64,000 nt of DNA. Source: Muricea muricata (taxonomy: Eukaryota > Cnidaria > Anthozoa > Malacalcyonacea > Plexauridae). Numbering within the stretch: position 1 is the first letter of the stretch; the number at the start of each line of letters is the position of its first letter. The notes under the pieces were generated by a model. That model did no database searches. It saw only the letters and a list, made by a program, of their open reading frames with translations, and was not told the DNA's origin. Below are positions 46,332 through 57,989 of this stretch, one piece after another. Position numbers and translations under genes: made by a program. The DNA is taken from assembly GCA_963855995.1 (NCBI GenBank), contig OY979717.1, forward strand, positions 49,975,744-50,039,743, in the 5' to 3' direction.

Positions 46332-49300
46332 ACTATAGGTTCTATAGGTACTATTATTATAGGTTTTATAGGTACTATAGGTTTTATAGGTACTATAGGT
46401 TTTATAGGTACTATAGGTTTTATAGGTGCTATAGGTTTTATAGGTACTATAGGTTTTATAGGTTCTATAGGTATTATAGGTTTTATAGGTACTATAGGTT
46501 TTATAGGTACTATAGGTTTTATAGGTACTATAGGTACTATAGGTTTTATAGGTGCTATAGGTTTTATAGGTTTTATAGGTGCTATAGGTTTTATAGGTAC
46601 TATAGGTTTTATAGGTACTATAGGTTTTATAGGTTCTATAGGTACTATAGGTTTTATAGGTACTATAGGTTTTATAGGTTTTATAGGTGCTATAGGTTTT
46701 ATAGGTACTATAGGTTTTATAGGTACTATAGGTTTTATAGGTTCTATAGGTACTATAGGTTTTATAGGTACTATAGGTTTTATAGGTACTATAGGTACTA
46801 TAGGTTTTATAGGTACTATAGGTTTTATAGGTACTATAGGTTTTATAGGTACTATAGGTTTTATAGGTACTATAGGTTTTATAGGTACTATAGGTACCAT
46901 AGGTTTTATAGGTACTATAGGTACTATAGGTTTTATAGGTACTATAGGTTTTATAGGTACTATAGGTTTTATAGGTACTATAGGTACTACAGGTTTTATA
47001 GGTACTATAGGTTTTATAGGTACTATAGGTTTTATAGGTTCTATAGGTTTTATAGGTTTTTTAGGTACTATAGGTACTATAGGTTTTATAGGTGCTATAG
47101 GTTTTATAGGTACTATAGGTTTTATAGGTGCTATAGGTTTTATAGGTACTATAGGTTTTATAGGTACTATAGGTTTTATAGGTACTATAGGTACTACAGG
47201 TTTTATAGGTACTATAGGTTTTATAGGTACTATAGGTTTTATAGGTGCTATAGGTTTTATAGGTGCTATAGGTTTTATAGGTACTATAGGTTTTATAAGT
47301 ACTATAGGTTTTATAGGTACTATAGGTTTTATAGGTACTATAGGTACTATAGGTTTTATAGGTGCTATAGGTTTTATAGGTTTTATAGGTGCTATAGGTT
47401 TTATAGGTACTATAGGTTTTATAGGTACTATAGGTTTTATAGGTTCTATAGGTACTATAGGTTTTATAGGTACTATAGGTTTTATAGGTTTTATAGGTGC
47501 TATAGGTTTTATAGGTACTATAGGTTTTATAGGTACTATAGGTTTTATAGGTTCTATAGGTACTATAGGTTTTATAGGTACTATAGGTTTTATAGGTACT
47601 ATAGGTACTATAGGTTTTATAGGTACTATAGGTTTTATAGGTACTATAGGTTTTATAGGTACTATAGGTTTTATAGGTACTATAGGTTTTATAGGTACTA
47701 TAGGTACCATAGGTTTTATAGGTACTATAGGTACTATAGGTTTTATAGGTACTATAGGTTTTATAGGTACTATAGGTTTTATAGGTACTATAGGTACTAC
47801 AGGTTTTATAGGTACTATAGGTTTTATAGGTACTATAGGTTTTATAGGTTCTATAGGTTTTATAGGTTTTTTAGGTACTATAGGTACTATAGGTTTTATA
47901 GGTGCTATAGGTTTTATAGGTACTATAGGTTTTATAGGTGCTATAGGTTTTATAGGTACTATAGGTTTTATAGGTACTATAGGTTTTATAGGTACTATAG
48001 GTACTACAGGTTTTATAGGTACTATAGGTTTTATAGGTACTATAGGTTTTATAGGTGCTATAGGTTTTATAGGTGCTATAGGTTTTATAGGTACTATAGG
48101 TTTTATAAGTACTATAGGTTTTATAGGTACTATAGGTACTATAGGTTTTATAGGTACTATAGGTACTATAGATTTTATAGGTACTATAGGTTTTATAGGT
48201 ACTATAGGTACTATAGGTACTATAGGTTTTATAGGTACTATAGGTTTTATAGGTACTATAGGTTTTATAGGTACTATAGGTTTTATAGGTACTATAGGTT
48301 TTATAGGTACTATAGGTTTTATAGGTACTATAGGTGCTATAGGTTTTATAAGTACTATAGGTTTTATAGGTACTATAGGTTTTATAGGTACTATAGGTTT
48401 TATAGGTGCTATAGGTTTTATAGGTGCTATAGGTTTTATGGGTACTATAGGTTTTATAGGTACTATAGGTTTTATAGGTACTATAGGTTTTATAGGTACT
48501 ATAGGTACCATAGGTTTTATAGGTACTATAGGTACTATAGGTTTTATAGGTACTATAGGTTTTATAGGTACTATAGGTTTTATAGGTACTATAGGTACTA
48601 CAGGTTTTATAGGTACTATAGGTTTTATAGGTACTATAGGTTTTATAGGTTCTATAGGTTTTATAGGTTTTTTAGGTACTATAGGTACTATAGGTTTTAT
48701 AGGTGCTATAGGTTTTATAGGTACTATAGGTTTTATAGGTGCTATAGGTTTTATAGGTACTATAGGTTTTATACGTACTATAGGTTTTATAGGTACTATA
48801 GGTACTACAGGTTTTATAGGTACTATAGGTTTTATAGGTACTATAGGTTTTAAAGGTTTTTTAGGTACTATAGGTACTATAGGTTTTATAGGTGCTATAG
48901 GTTTTATAGGTACTATAGGTTTTATAGGTACTATAGGTTTTATAGGTGCTATAGGTTTTATAGGTACTATAGGTTTTATAGGTACTATAGGTTTTATAGG
49001 TACTATAGGTTTTATAGGTACTATAGGTTTTATAGGTACTATAGGTGCTATAGGTTTTATAAGTACTATAGGTTTTATAGGTACTATAGGTTTTATAGGT
49101 ACTATAGGTTTTATAGGTGCTATAGGTTTTATAGGTGCTATAGGTTTTATGGGTACTATAGGTTTTATAGGTACTATAGGTTTTATAGGTACTATAGGTT
49201 TTATAGGTACTATAGGTACCATAGGTTTTATAGGTACTATAGGTACTATAGGTTTTATAGGTACTATAGGTTTTATAGGTACTATAGGTTTTATAGGTAC

Positions 49301-52300
49301 TATAGGTACTACAGGTTTTATAGGTACTATAGGTTTTATAGGTACTATAGGTTTTAAAGGTTTTTTAGGTACTATAGGTACTATAGGTTTTATAGGTGCT
49401 ATAGGTTTTATAGGTACTATAGGTTTTATAGGTACTATAGGTTTTATAGGTGCTATAGGTTTTATAGGTACTATAGGTTTTATAGGTACTATAGGTTTTA
49501 TAGGTACTATAGGTTTTATAGGTACTATAGGTTTTATAGGTACTATAGGTGCTATAGGTTTTATAAGTACTATAGGTTTTATAGGTACTATAGGTTTTAT
49601 AGGTACTATAGGTTTTATAGGTGCTATAGGTTTTATAGGTGCTATAGGTTTTATGGGTACTATAGGTTTTATAGGTACTATAGGTTTTATAGGTACTATA
49701 GGTTTTATAGGTACTATAGGTACCATAGGTTTTATAGGTACTATAGGTACTATAGGTTTTATAGGTACTATAGGTTTTATAGGTACTATAGGTTTTATAG
49801 GTACTATAGGTACTACAGGTTTTATAGGTACTATAGGTTTTATAGGTACTATAGGTTTTATAGGTTCTATAGGTTTTATAGGTTTTTTAGGTACTATAGG
49901 TACTATAGGTTTTATAGGTGCTATAGGTTTTATAGGTACTATAGGTACTATAGGTTTTATAGGTACTATAGGTTTTATAGGTACTATAGGTTTTATAGGT
50001 ACTATAGGTTTTATAGGTACTATAGGTTTTATAGGTACTATAGGTACCATAGGTTTTATAGGTACTATAGGTACTATAGGTTTTATAGGTACTATAGGTT
50101 TTATAGGTACTATAGGTTTTATAGGTACTATAGGTACTACAGGTTTTATAGGTACTATAGGTTTTATAGGTACTATAGGTTTTATAGGTTCTATAGGTTT
50201 TATAGGTTTTTTAGGTACTATAGGTACTATAGGTTTTATAGGTGCTATAGGTTTTATAGGTACTATAGGTTTTATAGGTGCTATAGGTTTTATAGGTACT
50301 ATAGGTTTTATAGGTACTATAGGTTTTATAGGTACTATAGGTACTACAGGTTTTATAGGTACTATAGGTTTTATAGGTACTATAGGTTTTATAGGTGCTA
50401 TAGGTTTTATAGGTGCTATAGGTTTTATAGGTACTATAGGTTTTATAAGTACTATAGGTTTTATAGGTACTATAGGTACTATAGGTTTTATAGGTACTAT
50501 AGGTACTATAGATTTTATAGGTACTATAGGTTTTATAGGTACTATAGGTACTATAGGTACTATAGGTTTTATAGGTACTATAGGTTTTATAGGTACTATA
50601 GGTTTTATAGGTACTATAGGTTTTATAGGTACTATAGGTTTTATAGGTACTATAGGTTTTATAGGTACTATAGGTGCTATAGGTTTTATAAGTACTATAG
50701 GTTTTATAGGTACTATAGGTTTTATAGGTACTATAGGTTTTATAGGTGCTATAGGTTTTATAGGTGCTATAGGTTTTATGGGTACTATAGGTTTTATAGG
50801 TACTATAGGTTTTATAGGTACTATAGGTTTTATAGGTACTATAGGTACCATAGGTTTTATAGGTACTATAGGTACTATAGGTTTTATAGGTACTATAGGT
50901 TTTATAGGTACTATAGGTTTTATAGGTACTATAGGTTTTATAGGTACTATAGGTTTTATAGGTACTATAGGTGCTATAGGTTTTATAAGTACTATAGGTT
51001 TTATAGGTACTATAGGTTTTATAGGTACTATAGGTTTTATAGGTGCTATAGGTTTTATAGGTGCTATAGGTTTTATGGGTACTATAGGTTTTATAGGTAC
51101 TATAGGTTTTATAGGTACTATAGGTTTTATAGGTACTATAGGTACCATAGGTTTTATAGGTACTATAGGTACTATAGGTTTTATAGGTACTATAGGTTTT
51201 ATAGGTACTATAGGTTTTATAGGTACTATAGGTACTACAGGTTTTATAGGTACTATAGGTTTTATAGGTACTATAGGTTTTATAGGTTCTATAGGTTTTA
51301 TAGGTTTTTTAGGTACTATAGGTACTATAGGTTTTATAGGTGCTATAGGTTTTATAGGTAATATAGGTTTTATAGGTGCTATAGGTTTTATAGGTACTAT
51401 AGGTTTTATAGGTACTATAGGTTTTATAGGTACTATAGGTACTACAGGTTTTATAGGTACTATAGGTTTTATAGGTACTATAGGTTTTAAAGGTTTTTTA
51501 GGTACTATAGGTACTATAGGTTTTATAGGTGCTATAGGTTTTATAGGTACTATAGGTTTTATAGGTACTATAGGTTTTATAGGTGCTATAGGTTTTATAG
51601 GTACTATAGGTTTTATAGGTACTATAGGTACTATAGGTTTTATAGGTACTATAGGTGCTATAGGTTTTATAAGTACTATAGGTTTTATAGGTACTATAGG
51701 TTTTATAGGTACTATAGGTTTTATAGGTACTATAGGTTTTATAGGTGCTACAGGTTTTATAGGTACTATAGGTTTTATAGGTACTATAGGTTTTATAGGT
51801 ACTATAGGTACTATAGGTTTTATAGGTACTATAGGTGCTATAGGTTTTATAAGTACTATAGGTTTTATAGGTACTATAGGTTTTATAGGTACTATAGGTT
51901 TTATAGGTGCTATAGGTTTTATAGGTGCTATAGGTTTTATAGGTACTATAGGTACTATAGGTTTTATAGGTACTATAGGTTTTATAGGTACTATAGGTTT
52001 TATAGGTACTATAGGTTTTATAGGTACTATAGGTTTTATAGGTGCTATAGGTTTTATAGGTGCGATAGGTTTTATAGGTACTATAGGTACTATAGGTTTT
52101 ATAGGTACTATAGGTTTTATAGGTACTATAGGTTTTATAGGTACTATAGGTACTATAGGTTTTATAGGTACTATAGGTTTTATAGGTACTATAGGTTTTA
52201 TAGGTACTATAGGTACTACAGGTTTTATAAGGTACTATAGGTTTTATAGGTTTTATAGGTACTATAGGTTTTATAGGTACTATAGGTTTTATAGGTACTA

Positions 52301-52872
52301 TAGGTACTATAGGTTTTATAGGTACTATAGGTGCTATAGGTTTTATAAGTACTATAGGTTTTATAGGTACTATAGGTTTTATAGGTACTATAGGTTTTAT
52401 AGGTGCTATAGGTTTTATAGGTGCCATAGGTTTTATAGGTACTATAGGTACTATAGGTTTTATAGGTACTATAGGTTTTATAGGTACTATAGGTTTTATG
52501 GGTACTATAGGTACTATAGGTTTTATAGGTACTATAGGTTTTATAGGTACTATAGGTACTACAGGTTTTATAAGGTACTATAGGTTTTATAGGTTTTATA
52601 GGTACTATAGGTTTTATAGGTACTATAGGTTTTATAGGTTCTATAGGTACTGTAGGTTCTATATGTACTATAGGTTTTATAGGTACTATAGGTACTATAG
52701 GTTTTATAGGTACTATAGGTTTTATAGGTACTATAGGTTTTATAGGTACTATAGGTTTTATAGGTACTATAGGTTTTATAGGTACTATAGGTTTTATAGG
52801 TAGTATAGGTCTTATAGGTGCTATAGGTTTTATTGGTACTCTAGGTACTATTGGAACAATAGGTTTTATAGC
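46332..52872. repeat. 6.5 kb satellite of 9/18-bp unit (TATAGGTAC TATAGGTTT)
   Basis: The array alternates 9-bp words TATAGGTAC and TATAGGTTT with rare variants (GCTATAGGT, ACTACAGGT, TTTTTTAGG, TTTATAAGT). Higher-order copies exist: 46561-47325 recurs 810 bases on, and 47581-48590 recurs 2340 bases on, both without a visible mismatch. Both offsets are multiples of 18. Because the unit is a multiple of three without stops, frames of over 1300 codons stay open on both strands (GTIGFI on plus, PIVPIK on minus). These are treated as repeat artefacts. Two single-base insertions (TTATAAGG near 52228 and 52572) shift the frame at the right end. Confidence 0.95.
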
Positions 52873-53159
52873 CAATATATTTGCTAAATAGGTTAAGGTA
52901 TTTGTTAAATAGGTTATTCCCCACTGATCAATACGCATACAGTCAACCTAGATCAATTAGTCTGCCTCGTTCCCAGAAAAGGCCCTGGGGGCGAGGATGG
53001 TATACAATCAATTTATGGTAATAAGTCAGGTACACGGCCAAAAATTGAACAGGTTGTTGGCGCATGATGGTTGAACAACACCGGAACAATGTTGTTATCA
53101 TGGTTGAACAGTACTGTTGAAACAACACTGTTGAACAATATTGTTGTAACAATATTGTT

Positions 53160-53870
53160 TGGGCTTGATGGTTGAACAATGCTGTTCCACGTTGTTGGAA
53201 CAAGGGCTTAACAATACTGATAAAACAACGATGTTAAATGTTGTCAGAACAATATTGTTAGGCATTGTTGTTTTATCATGCCTCGACAATATTGTTATAA
53301 CAATATTGTTCGGACTTGATGGATGAACAATGCTGTTCGATGTTGTTGGAACAAGGCTTAACAATACTGATAAAACAAAGATGTTAAATGTTGTCAGAAC
53401 AGTATTGTTAGGCATTGTTGTTTTATCATGCCTCGACAATATTGCTGTAACAATATTGTTCGGACTTGATGAATGAACACTGATGTTCGATGTTGTTGGA
53501 ACAAGGCTCAACAATACTGATAAAACAAAGATGTTAAATGTTGTCAGAACAATATTGTTAGGCATTGTTGTTTTATCATGCCTCGACAATATTGTTATAA
53601 CAATATTGTTCGGACTTGATGGATGAACAATGCTGTTCGATGTTGTTGGAACAAGGCTTAACAATACTGATAAAACAAAGATGTTAAATGTTGTCAGAAC
53701 AGTATTGTTAGGCATTGTTGTTTTATCATGCCTCGACAATATTGCTGTAACAATATTGTTCGGACTTGATGAATGAACACTGATGTTCGATGTTGTTGGA
53801 ACAAGGCTCAACAATACTGATAAAACAAAGATGTTAAATGTTGTCAGAACAATATTGTTAGGCATTACAC
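53160..53870. repeat. 150-bp minisatellite in 300-bp higher-order units
   Basis: The word TTTTATCATG recurs at 53271, 53421, 53571 and 53721. Alternate copies match (ATTGTTATAAC versus ATTGCTGTAAC types), giving a 300-bp dimer. Units are full of AACAATATTGTT palindromes. The 288-codon minus-strand frame here is a repeat artefact. Confidence 0.9.
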
Positions 53871-53877
53871 AGCCAGA

Positions 53878-54345
53878 AACGCCACAGACTTGCTGCAAGT
53901 TGTGGACTTTACCGGCTTGCTGCAAGTTGTCATCAAGTTGCAGCAAGCCTGTTGACTTCATCAAGTTGCAGCAAGTCTGTGAGTATCAGACTTGCTGCAA
54001 ATTGATATTTGCAGACTTGCAAAGCTTGTGGATAGCTTGTGGATATCAAGTCTTGACAAGTCTGTCGTAGCAACTTGCAGCAAGTCAGTTGAACGCATCA
54101 ATGCTGATGCAAGTTGCGAAAATCAGACTTGCTGCAAGTTGATTTTTCAGATTTGCTGCAAGTTGTTCAAACACCTTGCAGCAAGTCTGATTTTCACAAA
54201 TTGCATCAGGCTTGGTGCGTTCGTCAGACTTGCTGCAAGTTGATAATTTCAATCTTGCTGCAAGTTGATATTTTCAGATTTGCTGCAAGTTGATATCACA
54301 GACTTGCTGCAAGACTGCTGCAAATTTGCAGTGAAAATCAGACTT
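53878..54345. repeat. GACTTGCTGCAAGTTG palindrome cluster
   Basis: More than a dozen copies of ACTTGCTGCAAGT or its complement CTTGCAGCAAGT in both orientations, with irregular spacing. A few further copies occur at 56655-56720. Confidence 0.85.
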
Positions 54346-54641
54346 GATGCGATTTAATATTTCAATGCAGTCTTTCTGCCGCTTTCTGCAATGTTATTGA
54401 AAAAACTTGCTTGTGAATAACAAGTCAAAGCTAGCCTGTATTTATATATAAGGGCTGACAGACCTAACAGTCGTGAGCGTAAAAATAATTGAAATTTATC
54501 CTCAAACATTGCCATTGGTTGGAAAATGTTAAAAATACGTAAGAAAAACTATTCTTGACATTTAAAATAAAGCGACACTAAAATCATATGCTAGAATTAA
54601 ATTTTCGCTGCAGTGACTTTATTTATTTTGGTTAATGACAA

Positions 54642-55380
54642 ATTTTGTCACAAATGAAAGCGATAATAAATTAATTTTATTTGAACGACGTTTCGATGTC
54701 ATCTTTATACATCATTTTCAAGTTCATTTAAAGTTCGTTACTATTAGTGTGTTCATATGGCGAGTTCATGATTGCGTAAGCAACTAATTACATGAAAAGG
54801 GCGCGTGCAACTAAAACGCGGCAAAATAAAATGCTTTAGAAATTACAATTATACTCTACAATTATATTACATATATACATATATAAATTAGTAATTAAAC
54901 ACATACATAACAATTACATACAAACATGTTAAACAAATACTTTAGCAAATACAAAGGATCGTAAACTGTTTCTCAGTTTTAAGGAAGTGTCAGGGAAAGT
55001 ATGATTGCTTACTGTATGAGATGCTGTACATTAAACAACACAAGCCCAGTCTCAACACACAGTCTGACTCGATTCAGGCTAAAGTATTTGTTTAACATGT
55101 TTGTATGTAATTGTTATGTATGTGTTTAATTACTAATTTATATATGTATATATGTAATATAATTGTAGAGTATAATTGTAATTTCTAAAGCATTTTATTT
55201 TGCCGCGTTTTAGTTGCACGTGCCCTTTTCATGTAATTAGTTGCTTACGCAATCATGAACTCGCCATATGAACACACTAATAGTAACGAACTTTAAATGA
55301 ACTTGAAAATGATGTAAAGATGACATCGAAACGTCATTCAAATAAAATTAATTTATTATCGCTTTCATTTGTGACAAAAT
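54642..55380. mobile_element. Penelope-like element fragment with 303-bp inverted arms
   Basis: Arms 54642-54944 and 55078-55380 are mirror copies. The centre encodes the C-terminus of a Penelope-like protein (next entry). Each arm has a degenerate hammerhead-like tail: GATGTAAAGATGACATC followed by GAAACGTC and a short pairing stem TTGAA/TTCAA, but with ATGATGT in place of CTGATGA. Confidence 0.75.
54979..55095 (+). pseudogene. C-terminal remnant of a Penelope-like GIY-YIG retroelement protein
   Basis: The frame LRKCQGKYDCLLYEMLYIKQ, HKPSLNTQSDSIQAKVFV, stop matches the typical C-terminal end of Penelope-like elements, where the endonuclease domain ends in an LKPSLNxQSDSI-like block. No reverse transcriptase is present; the frame breaks upstream. 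Confidence 0.7.
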
Positions 55381-56640
55381 GTATGTCGAAAGCTTTCCTA
55401 ATCATAATGACAAATTGTCACGAATAGTCGATATAGCGATTGGCTTTTATAATTTAAGAACAATCTAACAACCAATCAAATCAAGATCAGACCGTATTCG
55501 TCATTTTTTGACAAACAGCAAGCTACAGCAGGCAACAGCAAGAAAGATATTAAAAAACAAAACAACAAAAGATGTCAAGTCTTTGAAAGGTTGAATAGAG
55601 ATTGAAGCGCTTTACTTGGTGTACAGATAGGAGTTTAGACTAAAAATGACATTTTAATCATGTTTCTTACCATTTTCATAGGCGAAAAGACATTTCGTGT
55701 TTCGGATATTTATAAAGACATTCAACAGTATCCCAGCGAAAACGACGAAGAAAAGTCAAGCTTGCATGTGGCACTACTGCACCATACATAAGGTAATTGT
55801 AATCTCAACGTGTTCTCTATTTAAAACGTGTACAAGTTAGAATAGCTCTAATAGTGTTGAGAGCATTTGCGAAAAGCAGATCGTTTCGGACTTTTGTTGT
55901 TTTTTTGGGCAGTTTTGATAATGCATGCATCTGCAAAATAAATTTCTGCGTCAATATATAGAGGATATTACACTGCGGTGCGAAGATATGAATTTTATCT
56001 TCGAGTGGTTAATGGTTTCTTGTATTATTTCCATTTTTTTCGGAACAATCATGTAGTTTTTTTCTTTAAACAAAGGTGAAAATTGGTTTGCTGTTCTTAC
56101 AAAACATCGCCATTTTGAAAATACAAAATTATTGGCGAGAAATGATCACGTGATCGATATCTTCACTAGTGAAGATATGGAAAATATCTTACGGTGTATT
56201 TTCAGTATCCTACTGTCAACTATATAATAAAGATAATATACTTGACTAAGATATAAAATACTTAGCTAGAAAAGATTCAAACTTTACAGTACTATCCACT
56301 GAGATTAAAAATTCTATTTGAAATTTCTCTGTAGAATTTTAAGGAATTAAAAGTGATGCATATGATCTTAGACTTGACCATCCTACGCAAGTGAAATATT
56401 GACATTATATGGAGGAACATACTAAAAAATATTAAAAAGAAGAAGACTGTGCTAACAGATGACAATGTTTTAGCTAGCCTGCTGATAATAAAATGGTACT
56501 TAACGGTTTTTAATGTTAATATTTTTTAACGGTTTTTAATGTTAATGTAAATGACAAATGTATACGAGTATATACTGTAAGGCGGATAAAATAAAGCAAT
56601 TCATTTATTTCCTGAGTTTTTTATGGTTTTGTCAATATGA
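55381..56640. other. Unassigned part of the 4.2 kb insert
   Basis: AT-rich, with a small symmetric motif TATCTTCACTAGTGAAGATA near 56158. No gene recognised. Confidence 0.4.
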
Positions 56641-56789
56641 TATGCAACCTTGATTTCGACAACTTGCAGAAGTCTGCAGTTCGCAACTTGCTGCAAGTCT
56701 GCCGCTCGCAACTTGCAGTTGTTTTAACAAGATTGTTCAAAGTTGTTGTCAGCAAAAAACATTTCTGTTATCATGTTTATTTTAGTTGT

Positions 56790-57135
56790 TCTAACAGCAT
56801 TGTTTAGGCTTGTTGAGTCATCAACCGGGAACAGCATTGTTCCAACAACCGAGAACAGCACCGTTGTTTGAACAACCAGGAACAGTATTGTGTCATCAAC
56901 CGGGAACAGCATTGTTCTGACAATCGAAAACAGTACTGTTGTTTGAACAACCAGGAACAGTATTGATTCATCAACCGGGAACAGTACTGTTCCAACAACC
57001 GAGAACAGCACTGTTGTTTCAACAAGCAGGAACAGTATTGTGTCATCAACCGAAAACAGTACTGTTGTTTGAACAACCAGGAACAGTATTGTCTCATCAA
57101 CCGGGAACAGCATTGTTCTGACAACCGGGAACAAA
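56790..57135. repeat. Minisatellite of CAACCGGGAACAGTATTGTT type
   Basis: About 20-22 bp words (CATCAACCGGGAACAG, TTGTTTGAACAACCAGGAAC) repeat about 15 times with irregular higher order. The open frames on both strands are repeat artefacts. Confidence 0.85.
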
Positions 57136-57277
57136 TTGATAACCTGGGTTGTTGAATGCTGCCCCAACAACATTGCTACATCCTGATCTCAACAGGCGTT
57201 GAACAACTTGTTGACAGCTTGCAACAACATGATGATTTTTACGCGTGTAATAAGTTGTATAGCTTGCTATAAACAGT

Positions 57278-57316
57278 GTATGTACTTCATCTTATGGGAC
57301 TGGAATGGATCCGTGT
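57278..57316 (+). repeat. 39-bp motif before the inner satellite, left arm
   Basis: GTATGTACTTCATCTTATGG plus GACTGGAATGGATCCGTGT, related to 46214-46252 and mirrored exactly at 62299-62337. Confidence 0.85.
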
Positions 57317-57359
57317 GACCAGTGCTAATATATACAGTAGTGATATCCGTTTAGTAGTT

Positions 57360-57635
57360 ATTGCCGTTATGGCGTCATTCGTGTTATTGGTGTTATTGCC
57401 GTTACTGGTGTTAATGGCGTTATTGGCGTTATTGCTGTTATTGGCGTTGTTGCCGTTATTGGTGTTGTTAGTGTTGTTGCCGTTATTGCTGTTATTGCCG
57501 TTATTAGTGTTATTGCTGTTATTGCCGTTATTGCTGTTATTGCCGTTCTTGGTGTTATTAGAGTTATTGCCGTTCTCGCTGTTATTGGCGTTATTGCTGT
57601 TTTTGCCGTTATTAGCGTTATTGCTGTTCGAAATT
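57360..57635. repeat. 9-bp satellite GTTATTGCC/GTTATTGCT, left arm
   Basis: About 30 imperfect copies of a 9-bp unit. It has the same period as the outer TATAGGT satellite but a different sequence. Mirrored at 61980-62255. The Leu-rich and Thr/Ala/Ile-rich frames are artefacts. Confidence 0.9.
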
Positions 57636-57989
57636 TTCCGTGTTTACATCGAGTTATATCAACACGGCTCTTAGCCAATCAGTGTTCAGGATTTACAAAT
57701 GCTATATTATAAAATTGTACAACGGGCTTGTAAATAAAATTGTATTGAGTCGAATTGCTCATTTGTTTTTACTGTACGACGGGCTTCAAGATGCTTCACT
57801 ACATGCTTGTGCTGTCACAACTAATTACTCTTACTAAGGGAGTGTATATTGATGAAAAAGCCGAGAATATCCTGCATCTATTGCTCGCAGAATATGAAAA
57901 GAATCCTGCTGATGGTAAATACGATAACATCATATTAACTTCGAAAAGTTTTTATTTGGTGCCCGATTAGTCATTTTACACTACCATTA

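Larger units (their letters stand above)
53033..57247. mobile_element. 4.2 kb insertion in the left arm, TA-flanked
   Basis: The right arm reads straight through the equivalent site (62366-62367, one TA), while the left arm has TA on both sides of 4215 extra bases. The insert's ends are related inversely: CACGGCCAAAAATTG at the left, and CACGCGTAAAAATCATC when the right end is read inward. The interior is a mosaic of minisatellites and a Penelope-like fragment, with no transposase. It looks like a large non-autonomous transposon with a TA target. Confidence 0.75.

Noticed and set aside
48438..52583. 1381-codon plus-strand gene of GTIGFI repeats
   Set aside because: The 18-bp satellite has no stops in this frame; the opposite strand is equally open and there is no unique N- or C-terminal domain.
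53098..53964. 288-codon minus-strand frame
   Set aside because: Follows exactly the 150/300-bp minisatellite; no domain.
57276..57674. Leu-rich frame that looks like a membrane protein
   Set aside because: It arises from the GTTATTGCC 9-bp repeat.
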